Below are positions 34,046 to 45,079 of a DNA stretch of 64,000 nucleotides, one piece after another. Under the pieces are notes generated by a model. That model was not told where the DNA came from and did no database searches. It was given only the letters and a program-made list of their open reading frames with translations. The stretch comes from Aristolochia californica (Eukaryota; Streptophyta; Magnoliopsida; Piperales; Aristolochiaceae). How positions within the stretch are numbered: the first letter of the stretch is position 1; each line of letters opens with the position of its first letter. Position numbers and translations under genes: made by a program. Location: the NCBI GenBank assembly GCA_029961685.1, contig JARWKL010000002.1, positions 33,076,908 to 33,140,907 of the forward strand, read 5' to 3'.

Positions 34046-34536
34046 TGTTGTGGTCTCTGACCATGGACCGAGTAGCTCGTCTATGGGAGAGATCATGTTG
34101 CATTTCTGAGGTAGAGCCTGGTCGTTGAAACCTTTCAGGTCTCCCTATGATGTCGGATTTGTGAGAAATCAGGTTGAGAAGGGATTATGGTAGAGAGGAG
34201 AAGGAAAAGGGTTGATGAAATAGGGGGATTTAGACTCGTCGAAAGGAGTCTACACCTTGGGTTCCAAGGGAATGCTGACCCTTGTTCCTTAGGGAGAACA
34301 CAGATCCCGTAATTCTTTCTTGGCTTCCCATTCCATTCGACAGCCTCTTAAGCTAAGGCTGAGATAAGAGTTATTACAATAATGCCATTAAGGCTTCCCT
34401 ACTTACATGAAATGAATAATTAATAGACATGTAACGCATAAGACATGTAACTCATAGTTCCAATGTGTCAACTACGCCTGATTCAACTCATCCACGTCGC
34501 CTCTGGATGACTCGTCTTGTTATCGAATCCACAATA
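34046..34536 (-). repeat. 5' LTR of gypsy G2 (491 bp)
   Basis: Starts TATTGTGGATTCGATAAC (34536, mutated TG) and ends CAGAGACCACAACA (34046). Primer site TCTTGGTATCAGAGCAGG follows. Close match to 26270-26760. Confidence 0.9.
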
Positions 34537-35540
34537 GAATTCTTCGATTTTGAAGTGTCCATGAATTTTATAGAGGAGCCCTCTTCCTGGTGCTGTTTCT
34601 GCTAGTCTACATCCCAGCATTCCGGTCACCTCTAGTAGGTCAAGGACATACTTCCTTTGAGATAATATAATTCCATGTCTGGATTGTAGTACTTCAATAC
34701 CCAAATAATATTTGAGCAATCCGAGATCCTTTATCTTGAATTCAATACATATCTTTTCTTTTGTCCTTTGGATGCCCTCGGTATCATTGCCAATTATAAC
34801 ACTGTCATCAACATATACGGCTAGAATTACCTTGCCCTTTAGTGTGTTTTTAATAAAGAAAGAGTGATCTCCAGAGCATCTGTGAAATCTGATCCGTATG
34901 AGTGCTCGGCTAAAATTTTCAAACCATGCATGAGGCGACTGTTTGAGACCATAAATAGATTTTTATAGTCAGCATACGGACTCCCCCTCAGCCACATATC
35001 TAGATGGTTTCTTCATATAAATGTCCTCGTTTTTATTCCCATTAAGAAAAATATTTTTTACATCAAGTTGATAGACCTTCCAGGAAGAGTTATCTGCCAG
35101 AGATAATAACAAACGTAATGAGTTTAATTTAGCCACTAGAGAGAAGTTTTCTTCATAATCAATACCATAATATTGTGTATAGCCTTTAGAAACAAGGCGA
35201 TCTTTCAATCGAGCCTCGGACCCATCCGGATTGTGTTTTACCGTAAATACCCATTTGCAACCAATGAGTTTCTTACTTGAAGGAAGGGGGACTAGAGCCC
35301 ATGTCTGATTTTCATAAAGAGTCTGTATTTCTTCATCCATAGCCACCTTCCACCTTGGATGTTTGAGAGCCTCCTGATAGGATTGTGGTACATATATGGA
35401 GGAAATAGTCGATATAAATTGACAAAATATAGGGGATAAACAATGATGAGACACAAAGTTTGTGATGGGATGAGAAGTAGAAGGCATGGTGCATGATCTG
35501 GGCTCTTTCCTAACAACAATAGGACGGGTATCATATTATA
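34537..35540 (-). pseudogene. Ty1/copia reverse transcriptase (C2)
   Basis: Minus strand: a 172-codon frame (34969-35487) with QEALKHPRWKVAMDEEIQTL, NQTWALVPLPSSKKLIGCKW, VFTVKHNPDGSEARLKDRLV and VYQLDVKNIFLNGNKNEDIY. Then comes the catalytic AVYVDDSVI near 34805-34830 in another frame, and LKYYLGIEVLQSRHGIILSQ (34600-34720). C2 RT is complete in order but broken by frameshifts. It continues into 25828-26269 across gypsy G2. Confidence 0.9.
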
Positions 35541-36500
35541 AGCCAAAAATAATTTGAGAAGATAGACTTACCTCAGTCAGATCCGACTACTCAGCAGGTG
35601 TGGTGTCGACCAGTGTTTCTGGGGGCTGAGTAGTTTCTGTAACACCGGGCACAATAGGTCGAGGAGAACCTGGTACGAAAGATAAACCTGGATGAGAATT
35701 ATTAGAATCATATGGAGAGTCTTCAAAAAATGTGACATCCCGAGACACAAGTAAACACTAAAGAGACTGATTATAGCAAACATAACCCTTTTCTGTGCGA
35801 GTGTTTCCTAAGAAGATACACTTCACATATTTGGGATCAAGTTTACTGTATTTTGGGGAGGAAATATGGACAATACATTGACAGCCGTAGACTCTCAAAG
35901 GCAATGAAAAAGGATCATCATCAGGTAATAATAGAGAGTGTAGAGATTTTTCTACCAAGAACGGAAGAGGGTAACCTGTTTATAAGAAAACATGCGGTAA
36001 GAATTGCATGCGGCCAATAAAAATATGGAACTTTCATGACATATAGTAAACTGCAAGCTACCTCAAGAATATGACTGTTCTTCCGTTCGGCTACACCATT
36101 TTATTAAGGAGTGTAGGCACATGATGTTTGATGAATAATGCCATTTTCTTGAAAAAACGAGTCAAAATTTTGGATGTGTATTCTTTGGCATTATCCGATT
36201 GAAGGACTTTAATTTTCTGCCCGAATTGAGTGAGTACGATTGCATGAAAAGATTTAAATATCAATGGTATTTCAAAACGCTCCTTAAACAAAAATAACCA
36301 AGTGGTATGAGTAAAGTCATCAATGAATGTAATAAAATATTTCATGTGAGAAATGTTTGAGACACTCAAGGGTCCCCATACATCAGTATAAATTAATGAA
36401 AAAGGAGAGGCACTTTTAATTTCTAGACTAGGTGAGTATGTAGACCTTTGATGTTTACTCATTTGACATGCTTCACAATGAATGTCCGATCGCACATTGG
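35541..36500 (-). pseudogene. Ty1/copia integrase (C2)
   Basis: Minus strand: HCEACQMSKHQRSTYSPSLE, PFSLIYTDVWGPLSVSNISH, YFITFIDDFTHTTWLFLFKE and KIKVLQSDNAKEYTSKILTR (36091-36495) carry the first two catalytic Asp. KLDPKYVKCIFLGNTRTEKG (35758-35958) is the C-terminal part. The first Met of the frame lies only 33 bp from the LTR end, so gag and protease are missing from C2. Confidence 0.88.
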
Positions 36501-36527
36501 GATCCTAAATTGGTAGCTCTGATACCA

Positions 36528-37001
36528 TGTTCAATTTAGGATCCCATGAATAATACCTCGAGCGAGGGGAGAGAGAAATAAAAAAGGAAAAAGTGAAGAG
36601 CTCTCGGGTAGAGAGAGAAAAGAAGGAAAATAAAAGAGGGAAGAGAGAGAACACTTCACACGAGAGAGAAGAAAAAAAATAAGAAACTTGCTTGGTGAAT
36701 TCCGAGTTACAATCACCTCTATTTATAGTTGAGGAGGTGATAGAGTCCATGTACAAGTAATTTTAGGACTCCTAATTACATTCCAACTAGTACTCTCCAA
36801 GATAAGAGTATCATGATAAAATTACATTATCTATTTAAGAGACTAATTTAACTCAACTAAAAACACCTTCTTTAAGGACGTGAATCAAGCTAGAGAGCCA
36901 GCTCTTGGTCCTATCTTGTGGGTTCCACATGATCTTCCAGCTCATGTAGATAGAGATACCAGGTCATGGTATCTTTGTGGGTCCCACTTGATCTTCAAAA
37001 T
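36528..37001 (-). repeat. 5' LTR of copia C2, left part
   Basis: Ends GGGATCCTAAATTGAACA at 36528, next to primer site TGGTATCAGAGCTACC. TATA box ACTATAAATAGAGGTG at about 36716-36731. The LTR is interrupted at 37001 by element Q and resumes at 45080-45193. Confidence 0.87.
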
Positions 37002-37179
37002 TTTTGAATTTAGGGGGGGGGGGGGGTTGTCAACTTGAAGTCCGAGATGATCTTGACCTGCATGACACCTTTCAATAGATGAAGCGATCCTTCATCTCCA
37101 CGTTGTAAAATCCTTCTTCTCATTGAAGACCAAAAATGGTCTTCAACGAGATGAAGGATGCGCGCGGGCTTCCTTGTTT

Positions 37180-37580
37180 TTTTTTCCTTCACTCTCCTCG
37201 CACCCCCCCTCTCTCACACGTCCTCATTTCTCTTTTTTGCCTCCCTCTCTCCTGCACTCCCTGTCTCGTCTCCCTACACCCCTGACGTCATTGTTGCCTC
37301 TATTCTCTCGGATTTTCGTCTCCGGCTTCTGTCTCTGCTCCCTCTCGTCTCCGGCTTCCGTCTCTCAGTCTTCTCTTGGACTCACTGTCTCTCTCGTACC
37401 CCCTCTCTCGTCTCCGTGCCTCCCTTTCTTCTCTCGGACTCGCTCTCTAATGTTCTCTCTCGCTTCTCTCTCTCTCTTATCCCTCTCGACCCTCCTTTCT
37501 TCTCTTTCTTCTCCCTCTCTTCTCCATTTCAGCCTCCCACTCCCTTCTCTCTCTGGCTATTCTCCTTTCCCCCAAAATAC
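37180..37580 (+). repeat. Pyrimidine-rich CT tract inside the Harbinger 5' region
   Basis: About 400 bp composed mainly of C and T (ctctctcgtctccg units). Two overlapping open frames here encode only Ser/Leu/Pro low-complexity peptides and are not supported as genes. It may act as a transposon 5' untranslated or promoter region. Confidence 0.6.
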
Positions 37581-37724
37581 CTTCCAATTTGATTCAATTT
37601 CCCCATTTCGATTTTGATTTTCTTCTATTTTGACATTTGGGCATCGATTACTTAATTTCTACTTCGATTAGGCATCGATTTCCCCATTCGGCATCGATTT
37701 TCCCCAAATTTTAGAAGGTACGAC

Positions 37725-38390
37725 TAAACCCTATTTGCTTTTCATTAAATTAGTGTTTTATTTGATTTAATTTTATTTTCAATGCCTAATTGGGGGTTAT
37801 TTGGGCATAACTGTGGGATTTAGGCTTACAATTTAGGGTCTAAAATCTTGATTCGTGTTAGGGATTATTTTTAGGGTTTGCTGCTCGGTAAAAAGGACCT
37901 GGAATTAGGGTTTAGGGTTTATGGTTAAGGATTTAGGGTATTTTAGGGATTAGGGTTTTTAAGGTTTAGGGGGTTTAGGGTTTTTAAGGTTTTGGGGCTT
38001 TTGTGTTTTTAAGCTCTAGGGTTTTTTTGGGTTTAGGGTCTGTAATTTGGGTGTAGGGTTTAGGGTTGAGGGCTTTTAAGGTATTAAGTTTTGGAATTAG
38101 TGTTTAGGGTTTAGATTTTAGTAGGTGATAGGGTTTAGGGTTTTTATGGTTTTGGGGGTTTTGTGTTTTTAAGCTCTATGGTTTTTTGGGTTTAGGGTCT
38201 GGAATTATGGTGTAGGGTTTAGAGTGTAGGGCTTTTAAGGTTTAGGGGGTCTAGGGTTTAGGGTATTATGTTATGGAATTAGTGTTTAGGGTTTGGAGTA
38301 CAGTAGGTGATTGGGTTTGACTTTAGGGTTTGATGGTTGAGGGTTTAGGTTTTATTAGGGGTTTTTTAGTCCAATTCTAACAAGGCTGAG
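37725..38390 (+). repeat. Degenerate TTTAGGG (telomere-like) repeat block
   Basis: More than 600 bp dominated by 'tttagggttt' words with many variants, plus a longer-period duplication ('gttttgggg.ttttgtgtttttaagctct' near 37985 and 38150). The plant telomere unit is TTTAGGG. The variants and location inside a DNA transposon suggest an interstitial or convergent repeat and not a chromosome end. Confidence 0.7.
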
Positions 38391-38551
38391 TCGCCTCCAC
38401 AGGCGATCATTAGCCAACGAAACCCCAAGCCCATCACTGATGAGGTATAGTTCGCAGTGACCGCGAATTTATATGGGGCTGTACTAGGGAAATTTGGTGA
38501 ATTTGGATTTGATGTGTGTGTTTTCGCATTGTTTAGTGCATATGCAGTAGT

Positions 38552-38848
38552 GAATGTTGTTGAAATTTTTTGAAGTGCTATGAAATGTTTTTACTATGTG
38601 GTAAGGAGATTCGGGTGTTATACATATCCACCACATAGTATTCTATTTTTGAATGTTGTTGAAATTTTTTGAAGTGCTATGGAATGTTTTTGCCATGTGG
38701 TGAGGAGATTTGGGTGTTATACATATCCACCATATGGTATTCTATTTTTGAATGTTGTTGAAATTTTTTGAAGTGCTATGGAATGTTTTTGCCATGTGGT
38801 GAGGAGATTCGGGTGTTATACATATCCACCACATGGTATTCTATTTTT
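38552..38848 (+). repeat. Three tandem 99-bp repeats with an internal palindrome
   Basis: Units start at 38552, 38651 and 38750 (GAATGTTGTTGAAATTTTTT) and are nearly identical. Each contains complementary arms CCATGTGGT and ACCACATGG (CTATGTGGT in unit one) about 25 bp apart. They lie directly upstream of the Myb-like gene of the Harbinger element. Confidence 0.85.
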
Positions 38849-38928
38849 TATGGTTTGTGTTTCTGTGACGGGTAAAGGTTGTCTGAAAAAGTTTTTTTCA
38901 TGAGGACCGTCTCGGATTTAGATTATAC

Positions 38929-39891
38929 ATGGCTGCAAGAAGACAACCAACTGGTCAACCATATGACATTTGGACCTTCGATGATGATAGCAAAATGCTC
39001 GATCTCTTGGTCGAGTAGGTTAATCTATGGAACAAGTTGCCTAACGGGGTGTGGAAGCATGAGGTATATATGGACTGTGTTAATAAGTTCAATGAAGACG
39101 TAGTCAATAAAAAAACTATTAAGCAGGTGAAGAATCGAACAAGAGCATGGAAGAAAACATACCAAACGGTAACGAGCTGTATCAACACTAGTGGGTTCGG
39201 TTGGGATGCAACCACACAACGAGTTACTGAATGTAATTCTGTATGGCTTGACTACATAAAGGTCAGTAAATCATGATGTACTATAAAATATTTTTTATGT
39301 TTTCCACGTTAGTATAACTCTATTCCAAGACGTCTGAAGGATGTTTTATTCTTGTAGGAGCATGAAGATGTTCAGAAGTACAAACGTGAAGGCTGCCCCC
39401 TGTACGACAAATTAGATGTGGTGGTGGGAAACGCAATAGCTGTAGGGTCAAAAGGTGCAACCTTTGTAGATCAGGGCGATGAAGTCATCCGTGAATCGGA
39501 ACATGTCCTGATGGATGAGCCCAAGGATGTTGTTATAGTTAGGGATACTTCATCGCCATTATTAAGCGTGAATGAGTCTCTAGGTAATCAATCTGAAAGA
39601 AGTAAGCAGACATCTTCAAGTCATCATAGAAAGAGAACCGAAATGTCCGGTGATGACAGTAGTCAATTCATTGATGCAATGAGGGAAATCACTCAGACAT
39701 TGAAGGAAGTCATCAAGCCTAAAGAGGCAGATTGGGTCGAAGCCATCAGGGAAATCTCGGATCTGTCTGTAGACTTGAAGATGCGCGCTCCTTTATGGTT
39801 GGACACGCCAAGTAAGAAGGAGTATTTTATGAAGATGACAATGGAAGAGCGGGTCGAGTGGCTTAAATATTGTGCAACAAACTATTTGTAA
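38929..39891 (+). pseudogene. Harbinger Myb/SANT-like DNA-binding protein (two exons, one stop)
   Basis: Exon 1 38929-39261 starts MAARRQPTGQPYDIWTFDDD and contains the Myb/SANT-like domain: SKMLDLLVE, stop, VNLWNKLPNGVWKHEVYMDC, then VKNRTRAWKKTYQTVTSCIN and FGWDATTQRVTECNSVWLDY. Donor GT at 39262, acceptor AG at 39356. Exon 2 39358-39891 starts EHEDVQKYKREGCPLYDKLD and ends ERVEWLKYCATNYL with a TAA. The only stop seen is TAG at about 39016, probably from CAG. In this superfamily the Myb-like protein helps the transposase bind ends and enter the nucleus. The splice model is inferred. Confidence 0.87.
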
Positions 39892-40151
39892 TACATTTTA
39901 AATACACTATCTTCTTTTGGAATATTGTGATATATTAGGTATGCTATTTGAATTATGACATTGCAAGACTTATTAGTATGGTTAGTATTTAAATTTGATA
40001 TGTTGTTGTGTTAATATATTGCATGGATGAATATGGATGTGGACAATTAAATGGATATGGTTGTGTATAGGTGTGATTACAAATAGGTTATGATCGAAGA
40101 TTGATGTTACTTGTGTTTATGGCTTTTAGGCAATTGAATTTGTAGATTTTC

Positions 40152-41541
40152 ATGGATACTATGGCAGACGAAGAAAAGGCTGCAACTATGGTTGCATTCA
40201 CAACTTTGTTTTTCGCCATGGGAAGATACTATCTGGACCATTACAATAGATGTGTACCACGTTCTTGTGGGATGAATGGTCCATTGTATTTTCAAAAGGC
40301 ACTAGACAAATCACCAGTTAAATTTCAGAAAGTTTATAGGATGAATCAATTGGTATTTTGCAAATTGGCAGATATACTTACTAGTAAAGGGTTTTTATCA
40401 GCCACAAAGACCATCTCAGTTGAAGAACAACTTGCATATTTCCTCCTAACTGTTGGTCAAGGACAAGCGTCTAGTGTCACAACATAGATGTTTGATAGAT
40501 CAAACTGGACCATAAGTAAGTATTTCAACAAGGTGTTGGATGCAATCCTCAAACTTCATTCTGATTACATCAAACGGCCTTCGGAATGCACACACTCGAA
40601 GATTTTAACCAGTTCAATGTTTTATCCGTACTTCAAGGTAACACCACTTCCTATAACTAAATAATTTTAGATTAATATACAAAGTTAGTCAATATTAATT
40701 GAAAATGTGTAGTTAGGATTTTATTGGAGCTATTGATGGAACTCATATCAAAGCGAACATTCCAGTTGAAGATCAACCAAAGTTCTGGAATAGAAAATAC
40801 TATCTCTCACAAAATGTGGTGGCAACATGTTCATTTGACATACAATTCACTTATGTACTTGTTGGATGGGAGGGATCAATAGCTGATTCCCGTGTACTGA
40901 AGGACGCATTGACTCGCCGAGATAAACTCTTTGTACCTGAAGGTAAGTAATATATTTTTATGCAGTCATTTTTTATCTATTTTATCTTCAATTATTTTAT
41001 GTGGAATATAATTTCTATTATAGGAAAATATTATCTAGTCGATGCTGGTTATGCAAATCTTTCATGATTTTTGGCTCCATATCGAGGAACCCGGTATCAT
41101 CTACAAGAATTTGGAGATATTATTCCTAGAAATAAAAAAGAATTATTTAACTGAAGACACTCATCTTTACGGAATATTATTGAGTGAACTTTTGGTGCTT
41201 TAAAAGCTCGATTTCAAATGTTAAAAGGCACTCCTCCATTTTATTTTAAGATCCAGGTGAAAATTGTACATGCTTGTTGCATATTGCACAATTATATATG
41301 TGGATAGTATTATGATGATATATTTGAAGATGAAGATGAAGATGATGATTTGGGTGGCGAGCTCAGTGGATGAGGTGATGCGGTCAAAGGTGCAATGGAT
41401 GACACAGACAACGACGAAGATGATGGTCTTGAGGATGAGGGTAGCCAAGTAACAAGCTTTCAGAGGCAGCGTGCATTAGAATCCTCAAGAGCCGCACAAT
41501 TTCAAGATGCCATATCAACTTCCATGTGGAACGATAAATAA
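40152..41541 (+). pseudogene. PIF/Harbinger DDE transposase (three exons, several stops)
   Basis: Exon 1 40152-40637 (MDTMADEEKAATMVAFTTLF, then YRMNQLVFCKLADILTSKGF, stop at 40485, SNWTISKYFNKVLDAILKLH). Exon 2 40717-40942 (DFIGAIDGTHIKANIP, GWEGSIADSRVLKDALTRRD). Exon 3 41024-41541 (KYYLVDAGYAN, LAPYRGTRYHLQEF, then RHSSLRNIIE and TFGALKARFQML). The three catalytic positions are D in AIDGTH, D in ADSRV and E in NIIE. Stops in exon 3 at about 41066, 41153 and 41186 look like CGA to TGA changes. An acidic tail follows with its own stops. Introns follow GT-AG. Inactive as it stands. Confidence 0.9.
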
Positions 41542-41999
41542 TGGTTGTATATTATTACTTTTGAACATGTGTCGTTCATATGTACTAAACTTGTAACTTG
41601 ATGATTTTAATATTAAAGGCACAAACTTGTTATTTAAATAATCTTTCTTTTAGGTTATTAATAAAGTTGTATATGTATTTATTTATTAATTTTTTTCAAT
41701 TTTATTACTATATTAAACTTCATATTTATTGTTCCGGGAAATAACATATAATTAAAGTATGTATTTGATTAATTAATTACTTTTAATTTTGTTAAAAATA
41801 TATTAGTAATTAATACCATGTACAAAATCTATCTTATGTTATTAAAATAATAATTTTTTATTTATTAATCATATTTATTTTTTATTTACTCTATTGTATT
41901 AGTGATTTAATAGTGGTAATTAAAATATTGTTAACTTAAACATTTGGTTTAATTAACTCATTTTTATAATTAATAAAATCAATGGTTTTAAATTTCAAA

Positions 42000-42120
42000 G
42001 ATGAAGATGAAGATGAACTTGTCCACACTAACACCATCTTCGAACATGAACTTGTCCACACTAACACCATTTCGAAGATGAAGATGAAGATGAAGATGAA
42101 GATCAAATTTTTAGTTTGTT
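42000..42120 (+). repeat. GATGAA microsatellite and 23-bp repeat near the right Harbinger end
   Basis: GAAGATGAAGAT runs flank two copies of GAACTTGTCCACACTAACAC (42017 and 42049). Subterminal repeats of this kind can be transposase-binding sites. That role is inferred. Confidence 0.6.
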
Positions 42121-42136
42121 GACTAACCCCCCCTTA

Positions 42137-42570
42137 TGGAAAAGATAAATGTTTCATTGACTTCGTAAAACTTATTATAATCAGAGTACATGAACCTCTA
42201 TTTATAATAAAGGAAGATAGTAAAGTCCAATTACAATAAAACTACCTTTGTCCCAATTACACCTAAAATCTAATAGTTAAGGATAAGTCCTAGCATAATT
42301 AAATAATTCAATATTTATAAAAGACAAACATAACTCAAAACTAGAACTCTTCTAGGACGTGACCATAAGATAAAGATGCCTTTGTGAGTCCTTTTTTATC
42401 TTCCAACTTACGTGATAAGGATGCCAGCTCATGGTAATCATGGTGGGTCCTACTTCTTATGAGCTTTGGCCCATCTTGTGGACCTTCCTTGGTCTTGTGG
42501 CCCATCTTATAATACTCTTAGATATGTGGGCCTTCCTTGGTCATGTGGGCTTGGGCCCTATCTTCTAACA
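42137..42570 (-). repeat. 3' LTR of element Q, right part
   Basis: Starts TGTTAGAAGATAGGGCCC (42570). TATA box near 42188-42203 (TATAAATAGAGG on the minus strand). The leftmost 11 bp lie beyond the Harbinger element at 37002-37012. Confidence 0.8.
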
Positions 42571-44644
42571 CTCCCCCTCACGTTGGTGCCTTTTTCCGTG
42601 AGACCCAACTGGCCAATTCGAGGGGGGGGGGGGGGGGGGGGGGGGGGGGTATAACATAGATGTAATAATAAGTTCCTCCGTCATGGTGTCCCAACAGTTG
42701 ACATTTGATATTTTTGACGGGGTATTAAGTTCCTCCGTCATGAAATCCCAACCAATGACACTTGATATTTTTGTCGGGGTATTAAGTTCTTCCGTCATGG
42801 AATCCCAACCATTGACATTTTTTATATTTTTAACGGGTACAAATAAATAATGGTATGAGGAAAGATACCGAGGCCACCTTTACTTCAATAATAATGTCTA
42901 ATCCAAAGAGACATAATAGAAGCAACTGTAATGTAAAACGACCATCTTCCAACACATATAACACGAACCAAAATAAGAAACCTTGTAGAAGGACCCATGA
43001 AATAATCATAATCCAATGTAAATATTTTTCTTAGATGCATAAGCTTCATCTTTTGTGATCACCCTTTCTCAAATATTTTGCTCACATAAAACTTATCCAC
43101 AACATATGGAATAAAATACCACTTCGTTGTACTTCTTCTACTTCTCCACCTCAAGCTGGGAGGTAATGGCAGTGATCTTAGCTTGACCCAAATATCATAG
43201 ATGTAGCCATAAGCCCAAATAACAGAGATGTATAGATAAACCCTCAAACCAGGGAGAAGTGAGATATTTTCCTGATATATCAAATCAAAAAGTGTCGTAA
43301 AACAATGGGCTTAAATTCGGATTTTTCAATGCAACAGAATACCAACATGACCTTTGATTCTTCCAATGCGAATATATCTTTAAATATAGATCAGATTGAC
43401 ATAAAAATTTCTTCTTATGAAACTATAATTAAATAAATTTCATCCAAGTATAACTTCACTTCATAAAATATAATTATCAGAAGATAAATAATCTGATAGA
43501 TTTTGGTCTCTGTCATCTGGCCGAACTAAGTACTGTTTCTACTTTTTTTCTAGAATGACCATTGACTATTCCAAGATCATTATATCATTATAAAAAGATC
43601 ATACCAAGAATTGGATGAATAGGTAAGAAAATATACTTAAATATCTTTCTTTTTATATATAATTCTCCATATGAAGTCTCATTTTTTATATCACAAAGTA
43701 CCTCAGAAGTTGAACCTTTCTTCTGCTGCTCGAACCTCTTTTTCAATATGACCTTTTCTGTTTCCAATATCGATTTCTCTTTTTATATAATACAGATAAA
43801 AAATTGGTTGAATAGGTAAAAGAATAGACTTATAGATATTTCTTTTGATATATATATTTCTCCCGATAAAATCTAGTTCTTGATAGCATAAAATACCTTG
43901 GAATCTGAAGTTTTCTGCTGCAGCTCGAACCTTTTTGCCATCTGACCTTCACTCATTAAAATATCAATATCTCTCCGTAGATAACTTCGATTGGTAAAAA
44001 ATCATTTTTTCATGGAAATTAGACTCAAATATATGTTCGTCAATATATAATATGCAATAAGAAAATCTCATTATAGAGGTAAAAAACGCAAATCACTACA
44101 TGTGTAGGGACTGAAAAAAATAACTACGAACCTAGACTTAGGGTTTAGGGTTTAGAGAAATATCGATATCTCTCCGTAGATAACTTCGATTGGAAAAATT
44201 CATTTTTTCATGAAAATTAGACTGAAATATATTTCTGTCAATATATAATATGCAATAAGAAAATCTCAGTATAGAGGTAAAAAATGCAAATCAATCTACC
44301 TGTGTACGGATTGAAAAAAATAACTACGAACCTAGACTTAAGGTTTAGGGTTTAGAGAAAAGGATCTCATTATCTCTGTGGGTTGACCAAGTCAAGTCAT
44401 AGAACCCTCTCTGATGCCATGTTAAATGGGGTCGAAGGCCTTATCCCAAAATTACTAGCCACTTAGGAAACCTCTTATGCCAACTAATAAAGGCAAATTT
44501 TTATACTCACTAATGTATATGGGACTATCCTTGAAACTCCCCTTCACGTGTGGGCACGTGGATAATTTGGGTGGAGGCCCTCACGTGGTGGCACGTGGAT
44601 AATTTAGGTGGATGTCTTCATATGAGAACCTTGCTCTGATACCA
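42571..44644 (-). other. Non-coding interior of element Q, with tandem repeats
   Basis: No gag or pol reading frame. It contains a G homopolymer of about 27 at 42623-42649, three 57-bp units ('ttcctccgtcatgg..tcccaac') at 42669-42836, and a 199-bp duplication (43961-44159 and 44160-44357, each ending CCTAGACTTAGGGTTTAGGG-like). The polypurine tract is next to 42571 and the primer site next to 44645. Confidence 0.7.
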
Positions 44645-45079
44645 TGTTAAATTTATGGAAAAGGTTTCATTGACTTCATAAAACTTATTATAATCAGACT
44701 AAATGAACCTCTATTTATAATAGAGGAAGGTAGTAGAGTCCAATTACAATAAAACTACATTTGTCCCAATTACACCCAAACTCTAACAGTTAAAGATAAG
44801 TGCTAGCATAATTAAATAACTTAATATTGATAAAAGATAAACATAATTCAAACTAGAACTCTTCTATTACGTGACCATAAGATAAAGTTGCCTTTGTAAG
44901 TCCTTCTTGATCTTCCAACTTATGTGATAAGGATGCCAAATCATGGTAATCATGGTGGGTCCTACTTATGAGATTGGGCCCATCTTGTGGACCTTCTTTG
45001 GTCTTGTGGCCCATCTTATAATACTCTTAGATATGTGGGCCTTCCTTGGTCGTGTGGGCTTGGGCCCTATCTTCCAACA
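44645..45079 (-). repeat. 5' LTR of element Q (435 bp)
   Basis: Begins TGTTGGAAGATAGGG (45079) and ends CCATAAATTTAACA (44645). TATAAATAGAGG on the minus strand near 44710-44722. Pairs with 42137-42570. Confidence 0.82.

Larger units (their letters stand above)
37013..42133 (+). mobile_element. PIF/Harbinger DNA transposon (5121 bp, complete ends)
   Basis: Flanked by TTA (37010-37012) and TTA (42134-42136), the expected 3-bp TSD of PIF/Harbinger. Terminal inverted repeats start with a G run and read GGGGGGGTTNGTCAAC at both ends (left 37013-37037, right complement 42115-42133). Carries the two standard genes on the plus strand: a Myb/SANT-like protein (38929-39891) and a DDE transposase (40152-41541). 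Both contain stop codons. Inserted in the LTR of element Q. Confidence 0.93.
37002..45079 (-). mobile_element. Non-coding LTR element Q, containing a Harbinger transposon
   Basis: The 3' LTR is 37002-37012 plus 42137-42570 (split by the Harbinger element), the interior 42571-44644, and the 5' LTR 44645-45079 (starts TGTTGGAAGATAGGGCCC, ends CATAAATTTAACA). Primer site TGGTATCAGAGCAAGG at 44629-44644. Without the Harbinger it is about 3.0 kb. The interior has no gag or pol but shares the 'AATGTCTAATCCAAAGAGAC' block with the N elements. It splits the C2 5' LTR. TSD imperfect. Confidence 0.75.

Noticed and set aside
37123..37617. 164- and 144-codon overlapping plus-strand frames rich in Ser, Leu and Pro
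   Set aside because: They are by-products of a CT-rich tract that stays open in several frames. No domain, and codon use only reflects base composition.
37725..38390. Possible true telomere or chromosome end
   Set aside because: Repeats are degenerate, bounded on both sides by Harbinger sequence, and the element has normal TSDs.
38552..38848. CRISPR-like array (three 99-bp repeats)
   Set aside because: No short repeat/unique spacer alternation, no cas genes, plant context. Simple tandem repeats inside a transposon.
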